Source: an uncultured Paracoccaceae bacterium (lineage in GTDB: Bacteria; Pseudomonadota; Alphaproteobacteria; Rhodobacterales; Rhodobacteraceae). From it: a stretch of DNA of 64,000 nucleotides. The notes under the pieces were generated by a model. That model saw nothing but the letters and a program-made list of their open reading frames with translations. It searched no databases and was not told the DNA's origin. Made by a program: the position numbers and the translations under genes. This document shows positions 46,804 through 57,670 of this stretch, one piece after another (the stretch's first letter is position 1; each line of letters opens with the position of its first letter). The stretch lies in assembly GCA_947492585.1 (NCBI GenBank), contig CANLND010000011.1, forward strand, positions 79,719 to 143,718, given 5' to 3'.

Positions 46804-47049
46804 ATGCCTACAACCGACACAGGGTCGGCTGTTTCACTTAAGGACCTGCGCACTATGGCTTCTATTGCACACACACACGCGCCGCTCGGAGCAGTCACTG
46901 ATCTCCGTCCGGTTGGTATTATTTCTTCGTTCTTTCAGACGATTGTCGCGTGGAACGACAACCGTCAGACCCAGAACGAGCTGGCGAAGCTGACCCGCGC
47001 TCAGCTGGAAGACATCGGCCTGACCGATTACAGTTTCAGCGTTAAATAA
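46804..47049 (+). CDS. DUF1127 small protein
   Basis: Up to 81 residues, ending in the DUF1127 motif AWNDNRQTQNELAKLTRAQL followed by EDIGLT. DUF1127 proteins are short, basic, helical and arginine-rich; some in Rhodobacter have been linked to RNA binding and stress. The ATG at 46804 has GAGGATCC upstream; a second ATG at codon 18 gives a 64-residue form closer to the usual length. It is a single gene with its own terminator. Confidence 0.85.
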   Translation: MPTTDTGSAVSLKDLRTMASIAHTHAPLGAVTDLRPVGIISSFFQTIVAWNDNRQTQNELAKLTRAQLEDIGLTDYSFSVK

Positions 47050-47073
47050 GCGCGTCTGCCGTTACAGATCTGA

Positions 47074-47097
47074 AAGCCGCCTTCGGGCGGTTTTTTT
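47074..47097 (+). terminator. Rho-independent terminator of the DUF1127 gene
   Basis: CCGCC TTCG GGCGG, a tetraloop hairpin, followed by seven T residues. Confidence 0.92.
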
Positions 47098-47111
47098 ATA
47101 TTTACGTGTCT

Positions 47112-47139
47112 AAAAGAAAAAGGCGCCCAAACGGACGCC
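47112..47139 (-). terminator. Rho-independent terminator of trxA
   Basis: On the minus strand AGGCGTCC GTTT GGGCGCCT (one mismatch in the stem) is followed by TTTTCTTTT. It is 20 to 50 bases beyond the trxA stop. Confidence 0.8.
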
Positions 47140-47165
47140 TTTAGATCTTTATTCGAACGAGCGAC

Positions 47166-47486
47166 TTAGATGGATTCGTCAATCCAGCTTTGCAGCGCTG
47201 CCTTGGGCGCGGCGCCAGCGCGGTTGGAAATAACCTGACCGTCCTTAAAGATGAACAGCGCGGGAATGCCACGAACACCCATCGCTGCGGCAGCGTTGGG
47301 GTTGCTGTCGACATCTATTTTGGCGATTTTTACTTTGTCGCCATATTCAGCCGCCAGCTCTTCCAAAGCGGGGCCGATCTGTTTGCATGGGCCACACCAT
47401 TCGGCCCAGAAATCTACGACCACAGGTACGGTTGAGTTTTTGACTTCGGCGTCAAATGTATCGTCAGTGACGGCTACGGTGGACAT
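47166..47486 (-). CDS. trxA: Thioredoxin
   Basis: A 106-residue thioredoxin with the active site [16 protein letters not shown], the cis-proline region [11 protein letters not shown] and full family length. The ATG at 47486 is supported by GGAG eight bases upstream; two earlier in-frame starts are poorly spaced. It has its own promoter inside the end of addA and its own terminator, although in many alphaproteobacteria it is read together with addAB. Confidence 0.95.
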   Translation of the reverse strand: MSTVAVTDDTFDAEVKNSTVPVVVDFWAEWCGPCKQIGPALEELAAEYGDKVKIAKIDVDSNPNAAAAMGVRGIPALFIFKDGQVISNRAGAAPKAALQSWIDESI

Positions 47487-47522
47487 ATGCATGTCTCCAA
47501 TGAGGGTTGGCAACTGGAAGGG

Positions 47523-47551
47523 AACCTAGGTAGAGCTTAAGCAATCGTCAA
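47523..47551 (-). promoter_or_regulatory. Sigma-70-type promoter of trxA
   Basis: Minus strand TTGACG, 17 bases, TAGGTT. The -35 overlaps the addA stop codon. The predicted start point gives a leader of about 30 bases before the trxA ATG. Confidence 0.6.
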
Positions 47552-50500
47552 GGTTCCAGACGCTGGAAGTAAGCTTGGGACACAAGTTCGTGTGGCAGCA
47601 TCATGCGTGAAGCAGTGCGGGTCCAGACCAGCGCGGTTTTAATCGGTTTGGTTGGATAAATCTGCTGTAAGGCCTGCAAATAGGCGCCCATCTGGCGAAG
47701 CAAGCCTACGGGACATTGCTTAGGCTCCGTGGGCACATGTACGTTCGATTTAAAATCAACAGCCAAGACGTAATCGTCGGTGATGATCAACCGGTCAATG
47801 ATCCCATGTAAGCGGATTCCATCCAATTCAGCAGAAATCGGCACTTCGCATAGGGTATCTTTGGCGAATATATCCTGAAGATCGGGATGGGTGATCACGG
47901 TCATAGCCTCATTCAACAAGGCGTCGCGCCCGTCGACATCTGGTAATAGGGATGCCGCAAGTTGTGGCCAGTCGGCAGGATCACGCGCCGGTAAATGCTC
48001 AAGCAACAGGTGCAAATGGTTCCCGCGGGCCTTGGCGGCGTCTTCGTCTTTGCCCTGGTCACCCGGCAAGGCCTTGGCCCCGCCAAGATCAGAGGGCGCC
48101 AGGGTGGCTGTTGGAGGTACATAGGATGGAGCGTCTTGGGTAAAGACTGGTGGTAAAATCGGTTTTTCTTCTATCACTGGATCATAGCTGACCAACGGCA
48201 ACCCGTCCCAATTTCCATGCTGCAGGCGTAAGCCCTTATCGCCATGTATCGGCAGCTCCACCGCGCCCCGCGCGCGCGCTCCCTCTTCAACCATTTGGTA
48301 CCAACTGTCGCCGTCTTTGGACAAATCGCCCGCGGCTGCGACAATAAGCCATTTTTCGGCCCGTGTTAGAGCCACATACAATAGACGCAGTCGTTCGTTT
48401 TGTAGCTTGTCCTGAGCTGCGTTACGGGCGTCTAACATCGCCGGCGGCATCTGTTCCTTGGGCAATTTCCACAACGGAGCGCCGTGGGCCAGCATGATTT
48501 CATCGTCCATCGGGGGGCGGCGTTTGGCGGTATCTGGCAGGATCACAATTGGAGATTCGAGCCCTTTGGAGCCGTGCACCGACATCACCCGGATCATATT
48601 TCCGGCCGCGCCCATTTGACGTTTGATCTCTAGTTCATCTGCCTGCATCCAGACTAAGAACCCGGTCAGGCTGGGAATATCTGTCCGTTCGTAGGCCAGT
48701 GCCTGCGACAACAACGCATTGATCCCATCTTCGGCCTCAGGCCCCAGCCGGCCCAGAAGATTTATACGGCCTTTGTGACGGGTCAAAATCCGTTCGATTA
48801 GATCAAAGGGGCGCAAGAAATCGGTTTGGTCACGTAGATCATTCAGGATGGCGAGCGTTTCGGGAAACTCCCCTGCCCGTTCGCGCAACGCAGTCCACAG
48901 ATATTTGCTGTCTCGCCGGTGTGCGAGGTCGAACAACATCTGCTCGGTCCACCCAAACAATGGGGATTTCAGCGTTGCCGCGAGGGAGAGCGAATCTTCT
49001 GGGGTGGCCAAAAACGACAGCAGCGCGGCGATGTCCTTTACTGCCAGCTCAGCGCCAACTTTTAAGCGATCGGCGCCGGCTATGGGCAAGTTGGCCGCTT
49101 TGCAGGCCCTAATGATTTCGGAAAACAGCTCTGAACGGCGCTGCACCAAGATCAGGAAGTCACCTGGCTGCACCGGCCTGCGTTGAAATGTACCGCGTTC
49201 AGGAGCGTCTTCGGGAATGGTGACTCCTGCATCGATCATAGATCGAATTTCGCCGGCAATGCGTTCTGCCAAAATAACGGTGTGATGGCGCGCGCTGGGA
49301 CGATCCACTGGATCAGTCCAATCCCGGTCATCATCGTCATCGACCTTGCCTACCAATGGCCACAAATCGACCCGTCCTGGCAGGTCAGATTTAAAGGCCC
49401 GATGCAACGCATCTTTGTGAAAGCCGGCCCGTGGGCTGTCTTTGAAAACCTGGTCGACCAGGCCTAGAATGGCGGCCGACGAGCGGAATGAAAACTCCAA
49501 CGCTGCGTTTTGCAAACCCGGTCCGGTTTCCGCCAACCTGTCGGCAAACTCGACCTGCATGCGCAAAAACGCGTCGGGATCAGCGCCTTGAAACGAGTAG
49601 ATCGATTGTTTCATATCACCGACTACAAAGATCGTGCGCTCGACACCTGAACGCGCACCTTCACCGGCAGTGAATTCTTGCGCCAGTTTTTCGATCACAT
49701 CCCATTGCACCGGGCTGGTATCTTGTGCTTCGTCGACCAGAATATGATCGATGCCGCCATCAAGGCGATAGAGAACCCATGCGGCGACGGCTGGATCGTT
49801 CAGAAGTTGTCGCGCCTTGAGGATCAGGTCGTCAAAATCGAGCCATCCCCGCAATTGTTTGCGCCGCTCATATTCGGGTAAAAATGCTGCGGCAAAGGCA
49901 TGCAGGCGATGTGTTTTTTTGATCGCCACCAGCGCTAACCGATTGGCACGAGCGTCTTCGACCCTGCACATGAAGGGTTCGAGCTGATCCATTAGGTTCA
50001 GATTAGCTTCGCGCAGCTTCTTGGTCGGAAAACTGTTAATCTTGGCGGAAAAGGGAGCCTTTGCCGTGGCACCTGTTAGAAAAACAGACTCTAATAAGGG
50101 TAAATCAGCCAGCGTTGGCGTTTCAATGCCTTTGAGTTTCGCTCCGGCTTTTTGATCGTTGGTACTACCTTCTGCCAAAATCAGGCGCAGTCGGCTGAGC
50201 ACTTCGGCTTCGCCGCCACAAAACGCGCGTGCCTCTAGCGCTGCGGCATCAAAATCTGCCGGTAGGTCAAACAGCGCACATAGGTCTGCCCAGTCTAACG
50301 GGGTTTCAAAAGCGGCCCGCTTTTGGCTGATCGCAGATGTGATTGTGGAAAAATCACTGTCGGAAATATGCGGAGCAAGGGCTTCGATCAGATGAGCCTG
50401 ATCACCGTTGGCAAAATCCTCGACGATTTCTGCCTGTAACATGGCGGCTGCGCGCTCTTCCATTTCCGAAAATTGCGGACTGACCTTGGCTTCAAGAGGG

Positions 50501-50904
50501 AACCGACGCAGCAGTGACGAACAGAACGAGTGAATAGTTTGGATTTTCAACCCACCAGGGGTTTCGATCGCGCGGGCAAATAGGGTGCGTGCCTGGGCCA
50601 GACCTTCAGGCGTAATAACATCCTCAGCACCAAGATCAGTCAGGGCGTTGATCAGACCCTCATCCGGCAACATTGCCCACTCACCAAGCCGTTTGAACAG
50701 CCGGTTCTGCATCTCACTGGCGGCGGCTTTGGTGTAGGTCAGGCACAGGATGTGCTGAGGCTGTACCCCTTTTAGCAACAGCCGCGCGACGCGATCTGTT
50801 AGCACCTTGGTCTTTCCCGAACCGGCGTTTGCCGCCAACCACGTGGAAGCATCGGGACGGGCGGCGCGAAATTGGGCTTCTGAGGCGGCGTCGCGGGCGG
50901 TCAT
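47548..50904 (-). CDS. addA: AddA helicase-nuclease subunit
   Basis: An 1118-residue UvrD/RecB-type helicase with a C-terminal nuclease, half of the AddAB double-strand-break resection enzyme. Walker A is ANAGSGKTKVLTDRV, the DEAQDTSPVQWD box and the later VMSVHGSKGLESPIV helicase motif are present, and the nuclease region has LAVDFKSN. The ATG at 50904 overlaps the addB stop by four bases. AddAB is the RecBCD counterpart in alphaproteobacteria. Confidence 0.94.
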   Translation of the reverse strand: MTARDAASEAQFRAARPDASTWLAANAGSGKTKVLTDRVARLLLKGVQPQHILCLTYTKAAASEMQNRLFKRLGEWAMLPDEGLINALTDLGAEDVITPEGLAQARTLFARAIETPGGLKIQTIHSFCSSLLRRFPLEAKVSPQFSEMEERAAAMLQAEIVEDFANGDQAHLIEALAPHISDSDFSTITSAISQKRAAFETPLDWADLCALFDLPADFDAAALEARAFCGGEAEVLSRLRLILAEGSTNDQKAGAKLKGIETPTLADLPLLESVFLTGATAKAPFSAKINSFPTKKLREANLNLMDQLEPFMCRVEDARANRLALVAIKKTHRLHAFAAAFLPEYERRKQLRGWLDFDDLILKARQLLNDPAVAAWVLYRLDGGIDHILVDEAQDTSPVQWDVIEKLAQEFTAGEGARSGVERTIFVVGDMKQSIYSFQGADPDAFLRMQVEFADRLAETGPGLQNAALEFSFRSSAAILGLVDQVFKDSPRAGFHKDALHRAFKSDLPGRVDLWPLVGKVDDDDDRDWTDPVDRPSARHHTVILAERIAGEIRSMIDAGVTIPEDAPERGTFQRRPVQPGDFLILVQRRSELFSEIIRACKAANLPIAGADRLKVGAELAVKDIAALLSFLATPEDSLSLAATLKSPLFGWTEQMLFDLAHRRDSKYLWTALRERAGEFPETLAILNDLRDQTDFLRPFDLIERILTRHKGRINLLGRLGPEAEDGINALLSQALAYERTDIPSLTGFLVWMQADELEIKRQMGAAGNMIRVMSVHGSKGLESPIVILPDTAKRRPPMDDEIMLAHGAPLWKLPKEQMPPAMLDARNAAQDKLQNERLRLLYVALTRAEKWLIVAAAGDLSKDGDSWYQMVEEGARARGAVELPIHGDKGLRLQHGNWDGLPLVSYDPVIEEKPILPPVFTQDAPSYVPPTATLAPSDLGGAKALPGDQGKDEDAAKARGNHLHLLLEHLPARDPADWPQLAASLLPDVDGRDALLNEAMTVITHPDLQDIFAKDTLCEVPISAELDGIRLHGIIDRLIITDDYVLAVDFKSNVHVPTEPKQCPVGLLRQMGAYLQALQQIYPTKPIKTALVWTRTASRMMLPHELVSQAYFQRLEP

Positions 50905-53831
50905 GTTAAATCCTCGGGCGTGGGCGTGGCGCTGCGATCCCATTCACCAAAACGTGCCAGATGGTCATAATCGCCGGCAAAATCGTCGCGATGCACCATA
51001 CGGCGACTGGAATAGCCTTGTTCAGGGTCGAAATAGGCCTCGATCAGTGTTTTCAGCTCGCTCCAGATTTTTGCCGGCGGTTCCTCCTCAAGTGGAGCAC
51101 GCACTTCTTTCATCGAGTTTCCAAGTCCAATGAACACAGCGCGTCGCACTTCAGCTGGACCAATTTCCGCAAAGGCACCTTCTTCGGCCATGGCAGCTTC
51201 GATCAACAGTTGTTTTTCGAATTTCTTTTGCTGCGCTTCAGACGGCGGGGCCCCGGTTTTATAGTCATATAGATGCAAAAATCCACGATCATCCATGTCA
51301 ATCCGATCAGCGCGGCAGGCGATGGTGAAATCCAATGGATCGAGACGCGCCTCGCCTTTGGCTTCAAATGCGACGGGCTTACCCCGGGCCTGGCGTTCTT
51401 GTTCGGCTAAAATGAATTCGTCGGCGATGCGCCGAATACGCGAGAGCCACAGCGTGCGTGCTACGGGCCATGGAACGTGTTCTTGCAGCATTTGCTGCGT
51501 GGCCGTGATTAAGGTGTCGGCGGTGAGATCGCTGGGGTAACTCTGACAATGTTTGATGAAGGTTTCAAACACCTCGTGTATCACAATGCCGCGCAACAGG
51601 GCGTCTGGCTCCTGCACTAGATCTTCCAGTGGCTTTAGACGCAGCACATGTTTGGCGTAGATTGCATAGGGGTCGCGGATCAGGCGTGGGATTTCAGTGA
51701 TGGTCAATCGGCGGGGGCGTGTGGCCACCGGAGGCCGGGGGGCGGGACGCAGGGCGGCTGGAGTTGGGAGAGGTGTTTCCAGTACCTGTGCCCAGCCCAA
51801 CCAGGTTTTGCCACGCGCGCGCATCGCGGCCAGATGGTCAGGCCCCTTCTGATCAGGAAGGCCGGACAGTAGATTGGTCATCCGGTTCAACCAACGCGAC
51901 GGCACAGTGTCTGATTCATCTGAGCGTTCGGACCGGGTCAGCCAGACTTCGGGGGCGGCGATGGCCTGCTGAAAGTCATGTGCCGATAGGCCGATACGTC
52001 GTTCAGGCAGCAGCAAACCTGCCTGACTGCGCAGCTGACGGTTCAGCCAGGGATCGGGGCTGGCGGATTCGGGCCAGCTGCCCTCGTTTAATCCGCCCAA
52101 AATGACCAAATCGGCGCCCTGAACCCGTGCCTCCAACGTGCCCCAGATCATGATTGATCCATAAGGCGCATCACGGTCGCGGACTTCGCCTTCGGCCAAC
52201 AGCGCACCTAACAGATCCGAGAAATCCAAGGCGGTCATCTCGCCACCATGTACCGCTTCGGTGGTGAGGTTTTCTATGATCTTTAGCGCCTCACGGCCGG
52301 CTTTCTGATCCCAAAGGGTGCCAGCGCCATTGTTTTGCCCGCCGGCAGAAATTGCCTCGGCAAGAGTGCGTAACTGGTTGACCCAAGCGGTGAGCGGTAA
52401 GGTGCTGTTTTGGCTTTTTTCATTAAAACAATTCGTTATCCACTGCAGCCAACCGTCTAGCAAATCGCGTTCTGCTGCAAACATGGCAAAGCTGTCGGCG
52501 TCCGGAAACGGTGGTCCATTGCGGCGCATGTGCAGTTCTAGCTCGCGCGTGTGACGCAAATGCTCCCCGCGTGCGCCACCATCATGGCACAGGGGGTGTT
52601 TTAGCAAAGTGAGCAGGGCGTCGGGCGTTAGAGGTCGGCAGAACAGGCCAGCTACATGGCGCAGGAAACGCCCCGGAGGAGAGAGTACCAATGGCAGGCC
52701 AGCCGAGTCATCCGGCAAGATATCCCATCGGTCCAAGGCGACAGATACTTGTCGGGTTAGCATCCGGTCAGGGGTGATCAGTGCAGCTGTTTGCCCGTCT
52801 TCTGCGGCTTGGCGCAAACGTAAGGCAATGGCCAGTGCCTCGGCACGGGGACTGGGCGCTTCGACTAACGTAAGGTTACAGGTGGCTTGATCTAAACCTT
52901 GTAGGTGGGGGCCTTCGCTCATCCATGCGTCGGTGACAGGGGCCGGGCGCAACGCCAGAGACACCAGTTGGTTGCGGTGGACCGAGGCAGGCAGTTCATC
53001 CGTCCAAGGTTGGATTTCATCCGGTTGCAGGTCAAGATCGCGCATCAGTTTGTGAAACCGATATTGCGGGTGGTCTTCTGAGATCAACGGATCCTCGAGG
53101 CCGGCCCAGACGTGATCTGGCTGATCGAAGTCATAGCCAGGTAGGATCACAGCCCCTTGCGGTAGACGGGCAATGGCCTCCATTAGCAATAGCGTTGTTC
53201 CACGTGAACCAGTGGAACCAGCAAGGATAATCGGATGTGCTGGCGGGCGGATCTCCCATTGGGCGATCAGATCCAAAACCATCTGGCGTTGACGCGCCTG
53301 ACTGTCCATTGCGCCATCGTGCATTTCAACAAAGGTGTCTGCAATGCCAATAAATGCCTGCGCCCGTGCCCAGTGACCTGACATGTCCGAGACGTCCAAA
53401 GTACGAATGGTATCGGTGCTGACGCCTTCGCCCTGCATTTCGTCGATCAGCCCCGCCAGGCTGTCAGACAGATGATATAACGAGGATCGCGCGGCCAAAT
53501 CTGGCTGGGCATCCAGAAGTTTTGCGATCAGCTGCGACAGCTCCAACCGTCGGCGTAGCGGAGGTAGGGCGGGTGGTAGCCCATTTAGGGTTGCGCGCTG
53601 CGACAAATCGGTCAGCAGCGAGAGTTTGGGCAGCAGCAATGCCGGGCCCGTATCAAAAAGTTGCCGAACCCGACGTTTCATCCGCGAGGTGTTTACGATG
53701 ACCTCAGCGCGGGCCAGATCTTCGGGGGGCAGGGTGCGGCTGCGGCTGATCAGCCCGTCGACAAGCGCACGCGGGAAATCAACGCCGCAGGGGACAGCAA
53801 ACAGGCGGGGCAGGGAACTAGGACTAAACAT
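50901..53831 (-). CDS. addB: AddB helicase-like/nuclease subunit
   Basis: A 976-residue partner of AddA. The alphaproteobacterial form has a degenerate helicase part and a C-terminal nuclease with [19 protein letters not shown], where the DYK catalytic residues are visible. Its start overlaps the murU stop by eight bases and its stop overlaps addA. A degenerate parS-like palindrome lies in its coding sequence at 53196. Confidence 0.92.
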   Translation of the reverse strand: MFSPSSLPRLFAVPCGVDFPRALVDGLISRSRTLPPEDLARAEVIVNTSRMKRRVRQLFDTGPALLLPKLSLLTDLSQRATLNGLPPALPPLRRRLELSQLIAKLLDAQPDLAARSSLYHLSDSLAGLIDEMQGEGVSTDTIRTLDVSDMSGHWARAQAFIGIADTFVEMHDGAMDSQARQRQMVLDLIAQWEIRPPAHPIILAGSTGSRGTTLLLMEAIARLPQGAVILPGYDFDQPDHVWAGLEDPLISEDHPQYRFHKLMRDLDLQPDEIQPWTDELPASVHRNQLVSLALRPAPVTDAWMSEGPHLQGLDQATCNLTLVEAPSPRAEALAIALRLRQAAEDGQTAALITPDRMLTRQVSVALDRWDILPDDSAGLPLVLSPPGRFLRHVAGLFCRPLTPDALLTLLKHPLCHDGGARGEHLRHTRELELHMRRNGPPFPDADSFAMFAAERDLLDGWLQWITNCFNEKSQNSTLPLTAWVNQLRTLAEAISAGGQNNGAGTLWDQKAGREALKIIENLTTEAVHGGEMTALDFSDLLGALLAEGEVRDRDAPYGSIMIWGTLEARVQGADLVILGGLNEGSWPESASPDPWLNRQLRSQAGLLLPERRIGLSAHDFQQAIAAPEVWLTRSERSDESDTVPSRWLNRMTNLLSGLPDQKGPDHLAAMRARGKTWLGWAQVLETPLPTPAALRPAPRPPVATRPRRLTITEIPRLIRDPYAIYAKHVLRLKPLEDLVQEPDALLRGIVIHEVFETFIKHCQSYPSDLTADTLITATQQMLQEHVPWPVARTLWLSRIRRIADEFILAEQERQARGKPVAFEAKGEARLDPLDFTIACRADRIDMDDRGFLHLYDYKTGAPPSEAQQKKFEKQLLIEAAMAEEGAFAEIGPAEVRRAVFIGLGNSMKEVRAPLEEEPPAKIWSELKTLIEAYFDPEQGYSSRRMVHRDDFAGDYDHLARFGEWDRSATPTPEDLT

Positions 53832-54516
53832 CGGAGGCCAATAGTGTTTCGGCTTGCTCTATACCTGCGGGGGTTCCTACATCACACCAATACCCTGGGT
53901 ACTCCACGGAATAGAGCCTGTTTTCGTGTTCCATGAGGTTCCAGACAAGGTTCAGCGAAAAGCTGGTATCAGTGATGGTGTGTAGCAAATCTGTTTTCAA
54001 AATCTGTACACCGCCATAAACTATATCCCCGCCGCGATGCAGCTGCCCGCCCGGTTCGGCGCTGAAATCTCCACCTCCCGTACGTCCGATGCAACGCTTG
54101 ATCGGAACGCAAACCAAAAGTGCATCCATTTGTTCGGGATCCCACGCGTTAGCGGCGCATTGCAGTGGATTAGGGCCTTTCCAGATCACATCGGGGTTGA
54201 TCGTAAATACTGGATCATGCCCCAACACAGGCAACGCCTTTCGAAGGCCACCACCGGTGTCCAAAATATCGGGTTGCTCATCGCTGATTTTTACAGCGGT
54301 GGAGGCCAGGTGAATCCGCAACGGCTGAGGCAGGTAATGGGTGTTTGCCACAATGACTTGGGGGGTGACTGCGGCCACGTGATCCAATGCATGGTCAATT
54401 AAGGGGCGCCCCGCGACTGGGATCATTGGTTTTGGCAATGTCAAAGTCAGAGGGCGCATGCGGGTGCCAAAGCCGGCCGCGAACACCATGACCGAGGACG
54501 GACATTGGGCTTTCAT
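53824..54516 (-). CDS. murU: Nucleotidyltransferase, probable MurNAc-1-P uridylyltransferase
   Basis: A 230-residue sugar-1-phosphate nucleotidyltransferase: [20 protein letters not shown] is the nucleotide-binding signature with the product-binding lysine, followed by [13 protein letters not shown]. Its neighbour is an AmgK-like kinase, as in the Pseudomonas MurNAc recycling pathway where AmgK and MurU turn recycled sugar into UDP-MurNAc. The ATG at 54516 overlaps the stop of the kinase gene by one base. The MurU assignment rests mainly on this pairing. Confidence 0.8.
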   Translation of the reverse strand: MKAQCPSSVMVFAAGFGTRMRPLTLTLPKPMIPVAGRPLIDHALDHVAAVTPQVIVANTHYLPQPLRIHLASTAVKISDEQPDILDTGGGLRKALPVLGHDPVFTINPDVIWKGPNPLQCAANAWDPEQMDALLVCVPIKRCIGRTGGGDFSAEPGGQLHRGGDIVYGGVQILKTDLLHTITDTSFSLNLVWNLMEHENRLYSVEYPGYWCDVGTPAGIEQAETLLASDV

Positions 54517-55511
54517 CACATGAACTTTCGCAAAATTTCTGGGGTGGGCTCGGGCAAGGCTTCGCGTACCAGATGTGAAACCGGGGCAAGCGCTGGGCGT
54601 GACAGGCCACGCTGTATATAGTGCCAAACACGGGGCATAAATTCCAAGTACTTTGGCTTGCCATAATCCGTTGCTAATCGCGCAAACACGCCCATAATGC
54701 GGATGTTGCGTTGAACACCCAATGTCCAGTATGCCGCTTCAAATGTGGCGGGATCGACACCTGTAGCCGTGATGTATCGGGTGATCATTTTGGTCTCTAA
54801 TGCTGGTGAAATATCGCGACGTGCATCTTGAAGCAATGACACAAGATCATAGCTTGGGTGGCCCGCGAACGCGTCTTGAAAGTCCAACATACCAACGCGG
54901 GCAGGTCCGCTGCGATCTGGCAACCAAATCAAATTTTCAGCATGAAAGTCGCGCTGCGCCAGTACAACCTGATCAGTCTCTAATGGGGCGAGCAACGCTT
55001 GAAATACGGGCTGAAAACGCCCCCAAAGCGTTTCCGTATTCGGGCCGTTGAGTGGGGAGCAGTAGTGTGTGAAGGCCAGATCGCACATCTGCGTTAGATA
55101 GCGAACATCATACCGTTGCAGACCTTGGGGCAGCGGGCAATCGTGTAGGGCAATCAACGCATCCGTCGCCGCCGCATACAACCGATGCTCGCATGCTGGG
55201 GTCGCGTCGATGGTCTCCTTAAACCGTGCATCACCTAAATCTTCGAGCAGCAAGAAACCGTGTTCGGGATCTTCAGCATAGATCTTTGGCGCACTGAAGC
55301 CATGCGTCGTCAAATGACGTGCTATGTGTGTAAAAGGGCGAATACTTTCGCCATGTGTTGGGGGAGCATCCATTAATACGGCGCGATCTGCCCCCCGCAA
55401 CAGCCGTTCGTAGCTTCGGTTGGAGGCATCGCCAGCAAGATGAGACCGCTGCGCGTCGTGCCAGTTGATGCGGATCAGAAAGGCGGTTTTTAAGTCATCA
55501 CGCAGTGTCAT
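54516..55511 (-). CDS. amgK: Sugar kinase, probable MurNAc/GlcNAc anomeric kinase AmgK
   Basis: A 331-residue aminoglycoside-phosphotransferase-fold kinase. [11 protein letters not shown], the catalytic loop [18 protein letters not shown] (with Asp, His and Asn of the Brenner motif) and [20 protein letters not shown] are visible. The fold is shared with antibiotic kinases, but location between tsaE and a MurU-type gene points to AmgK and cell-wall recycling rather than resistance. The ATG at 55511 overlaps the tsaE stop by four bases. Confidence 0.8.
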   Translation of the reverse strand: MTLRDDLKTAFLIRINWHDAQRSHLAGDASNRSYERLLRGADRAVLMDAPPTHGESIRPFTHIARHLTTHGFSAPKIYAEDPEHGFLLLEDLGDARFKETIDATPACEHRLYAAATDALIALHDCPLPQGLQRYDVRYLTQMCDLAFTHYCSPLNGPNTETLWGRFQPVFQALLAPLETDQVVLAQRDFHAENLIWLPDRSGPARVGMLDFQDAFAGHPSYDLVSLLQDARRDISPALETKMITRYITATGVDPATFEAAYWTLGVQRNIRIMGVFARLATDYGKPKYLEFMPRVWHYIQRGLSRPALAPVSHLVREALPEPTPEILRKFM

Positions 55512-55984
55512 GCTGGCAGTCGTTCGATCAGTGGAGCCCATTTGGTATCTGACCAAGTCAGATCAAGATTTCGCACATCCTCGCCCTTATCAGACACTGA
55601 AAACCGGAGAGTGAGTGCGTGTTTTGGTGTCATCTCTTCCAGTCTGTCGGGCCATTCAACAAAAGTGATCTGGTGATCAAAGGCCTCAAACAACCCAAGC
55701 TCTTCGACTTCGTCGAGTGACGACAGGCGGTACAGATCTGAATGCCAGATTTCACAGTCTGAACTGTCATAAATCTGCACCAAGGTAAACGTAGGTGAGG
55801 GAACGTCTTCGGGGTGGGGTAACAAGGATTGAATAACAGTCCGCGCGAAGAATGTTTTACCGGCACCGATCTGACCCTCCAGCAGTAGACAATCGCCGGG
55901 ACGCAATAGGTCGGCGAAAATCTGGGCTAAGTCCTGCGTCTGTTCAGGGCTATTGAGGGTCAGAGAAACGGAGTGTTTGGTCAT
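55508..55984 (-). CDS. tsaE: tRNA threonylcarbamoyladenosine biosynthesis ATPase TsaE
   Basis: A 158-residue P-loop ATPase needed for the t6A37 modification with TsaB and TsaD. Walker A is LEGQIGAGKTFFARTVIQ, followed by SPTFTLVQIYD and DLYRLSSLDEVEELGL. The ATG at 55984 is preferred over an upstream TTG. Gene order tsaE-amgK-murU-addB-addA is typical of alphaproteobacteria. Confidence 0.93.
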   Translation of the reverse strand: MTKHSVSLTLNSPEQTQDLAQIFADLLRPGDCLLLEGQIGAGKTFFARTVIQSLLPHPEDVPSPTFTLVQIYDSSDCEIWHSDLYRLSSLDEVEELGLFEAFDHQITFVEWPDRLEEMTPKHALTLRFSVSDKGEDVRNLDLTWSDTKWAPLIERLPA

Positions 55985-56032
55985 GGCGCCACAATGGCTT
56001 TGTCGCGCCAAACCTGCAAGTCGCTAGCGACC

Positions 56033-57583
56033 TTAGTATTGCCCGGGGACCGTAGTAAAACGCTGCTGCTCTGTTGGTAGGGCAATGGTTTCTGCAGGTT
56101 TAAATCGAACCATCGTGGCACCGTTTGGCATCGAACAGACGCGGCAGATCATTTTATCGCCATTTCGCATCGTGACATTGCACCACCACGGATCGCGGTC
56201 TTCGGTGCCGAGTACAAAATCGCGGATTGATCCCCAGGTGGAGGTCGCGACGGATTTGTCTTGCCAGACCCGGCTGGCATCGACGATCGAAATTTTGGCA
56301 AAGCTTGCTTCGGGGTCCATGCTCCACATGTCATGGTAAACTTCGTTCGAAAACGACATTGTACCGTCTTTGTTGAAGATTGTGATGGCTTCGTCCATGT
56401 GGTCCAGGATCGACTGGCCGACTTCAAGCTCGGATCTGAACTGACGGGTCAGGGTGATTTCGGCGGTGATGTCTTCAAACAGAAAGGCGATAGCACCATC
56501 TGGATGTGGGCGACCCGTGACCGAGTATACGGATCCAGAGGGCATCGACCATGTTTCCTGATAGCGACCTTCAGCAGCGGCCTCGAGGAGGTCAGCCATT
56601 TGGTGACGCCAGCTTGAGTAATTCTTGGGCTCAGGCATCATCCGTTGATCGCGCAGGCGGTCAAAGAAGGTCAGCATATTGGGCCGCGAACTCAAAAAGC
56701 TGGCGGGCAGGGCAGTCAGGTCGATCAGCACGGGATTGAACAGCACCAGCTGACGGTTGCGATCAAAGATCGCCAGGCCGATAGACAGCTGCGCAAAGGT
56801 TTTGGCCAAAGTCTGCACAAAATTGCGCTGGGCAACTTCGGCATCGACAACCGCGTTAACATCCACAGCGTGGCACAGCCAGCCGGCTTCGGTTTCGGTT
56901 GTGGACACGTTGTACCACAATTTCTTTTCGGTCTCGGGCAAGGGAATTGAAATCCGTTCGGGTCGACCGCTGAGCTTTGGCTCATCCAGGTCGGTGAACA
57001 GCGGCACCTCAAAATCCACATCACGGCCACGGATTTTATTGCTGAGATCATCATAGGCCAGATTGGTCCAGGTCACTTCCCCTTCGTCGGATTGCAGCCA
57101 GACAGGGTAGGGCGCCTGATGGACGGCAGCGCGCAAAGTGGTGAGTTCTTGATCCAGAGACTTGTTTTGCTCTTCAAGGGTGCTGCGGCGCAGTTGCACG
57201 CGGGTGATGCCATCAATCCATTCACAATGTGCTTCGCGGCTGTCGGCATTCGCCGTCCCGGACAACACCAAAGGGCCGACATCTTTGAGAAAATTGGGAG
57301 ATTGTGGAAGCCCCGGATAACTGCGTGCCAGTTGGTCACGCAGATTACTCCAACTGAAGTCTTCGGTGCGCTCACCTATGAATTTCTTTGCCCCAGACGA
57401 CCAGCCGATCAATGTGCTTTCATCAAATAAAAACACTGCGTCTGTGCGGCCATCTCCGACAAGAAGATCGTGCTCCATGGATTTAGTGCGGGCAGTAGGG
57501 GTTAGCCACCAAACCGCCACAGCGGCCGTCGCAGTGCATAGCGCCGCCAATACAATCCATTCAATTGAAACGATGTCCTGCAT
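56033..57583 (-). CDS. PAS-domain membrane protein without kinase domain
   Basis: A 516-residue protein with one N-terminal transmembrane helix (IVLAALCTATAAVAVWWL), an extended coiled-coil region (about 130-155) and two to three PAS-like domains, the later ones PAS_7-like (AQLSIGLAIFDRNRQLVLFN and HMDEAITIFNKDGTMSFSNE). The C-terminus ends in a short tail (TIALPTEQQRFTTVPGQY) with no H-box, HATPase, GGDEF or EAL domain. A sensor or scaffold role is likely. Position just upstream of tsaE and near regB-regA is compatible with a truncated relative of DivL-like PAS kinases, but this is only inference. Confidence 0.8.
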   Translation of the reverse strand: MQDIVSIEWIVLAALCTATAAVAVWWLTPTARTKSMEHDLLVGDGRTDAVFLFDESTLIGWSSGAKKFIGERTEDFSWSNLRDQLARSYPGLPQSPNFLKDVGPLVLSGTANADSREAHCEWIDGITRVQLRRSTLEEQNKSLDQELTTLRAAVHQAPYPVWLQSDEGEVTWTNLAYDDLSNKIRGRDVDFEVPLFTDLDEPKLSGRPERISIPLPETEKKLWYNVSTTETEAGWLCHAVDVNAVVDAEVAQRNFVQTLAKTFAQLSIGLAIFDRNRQLVLFNPVLIDLTALPASFLSSRPNMLTFFDRLRDQRMMPEPKNYSSWRHQMADLLEAAAEGRYQETWSMPSGSVYSVTGRPHPDGAIAFLFEDITAEITLTRQFRSELEVGQSILDHMDEAITIFNKDGTMSFSNEVYHDMWSMDPEASFAKISIVDASRVWQDKSVATSTWGSIRDFVLGTEDRDPWWCNVTMRNGDKMICRVCSMPNGATMVRFKPAETIALPTEQQRFTTVPGQY

Positions 57584-57670
57584 ACGTCCTGCCTCGTTCA
57601 GCTCTCATTCATGTACATCGTTGGCCATAATGGTTAAATGAAGTTTAATTGGTTGATAGAAAATGAATAG

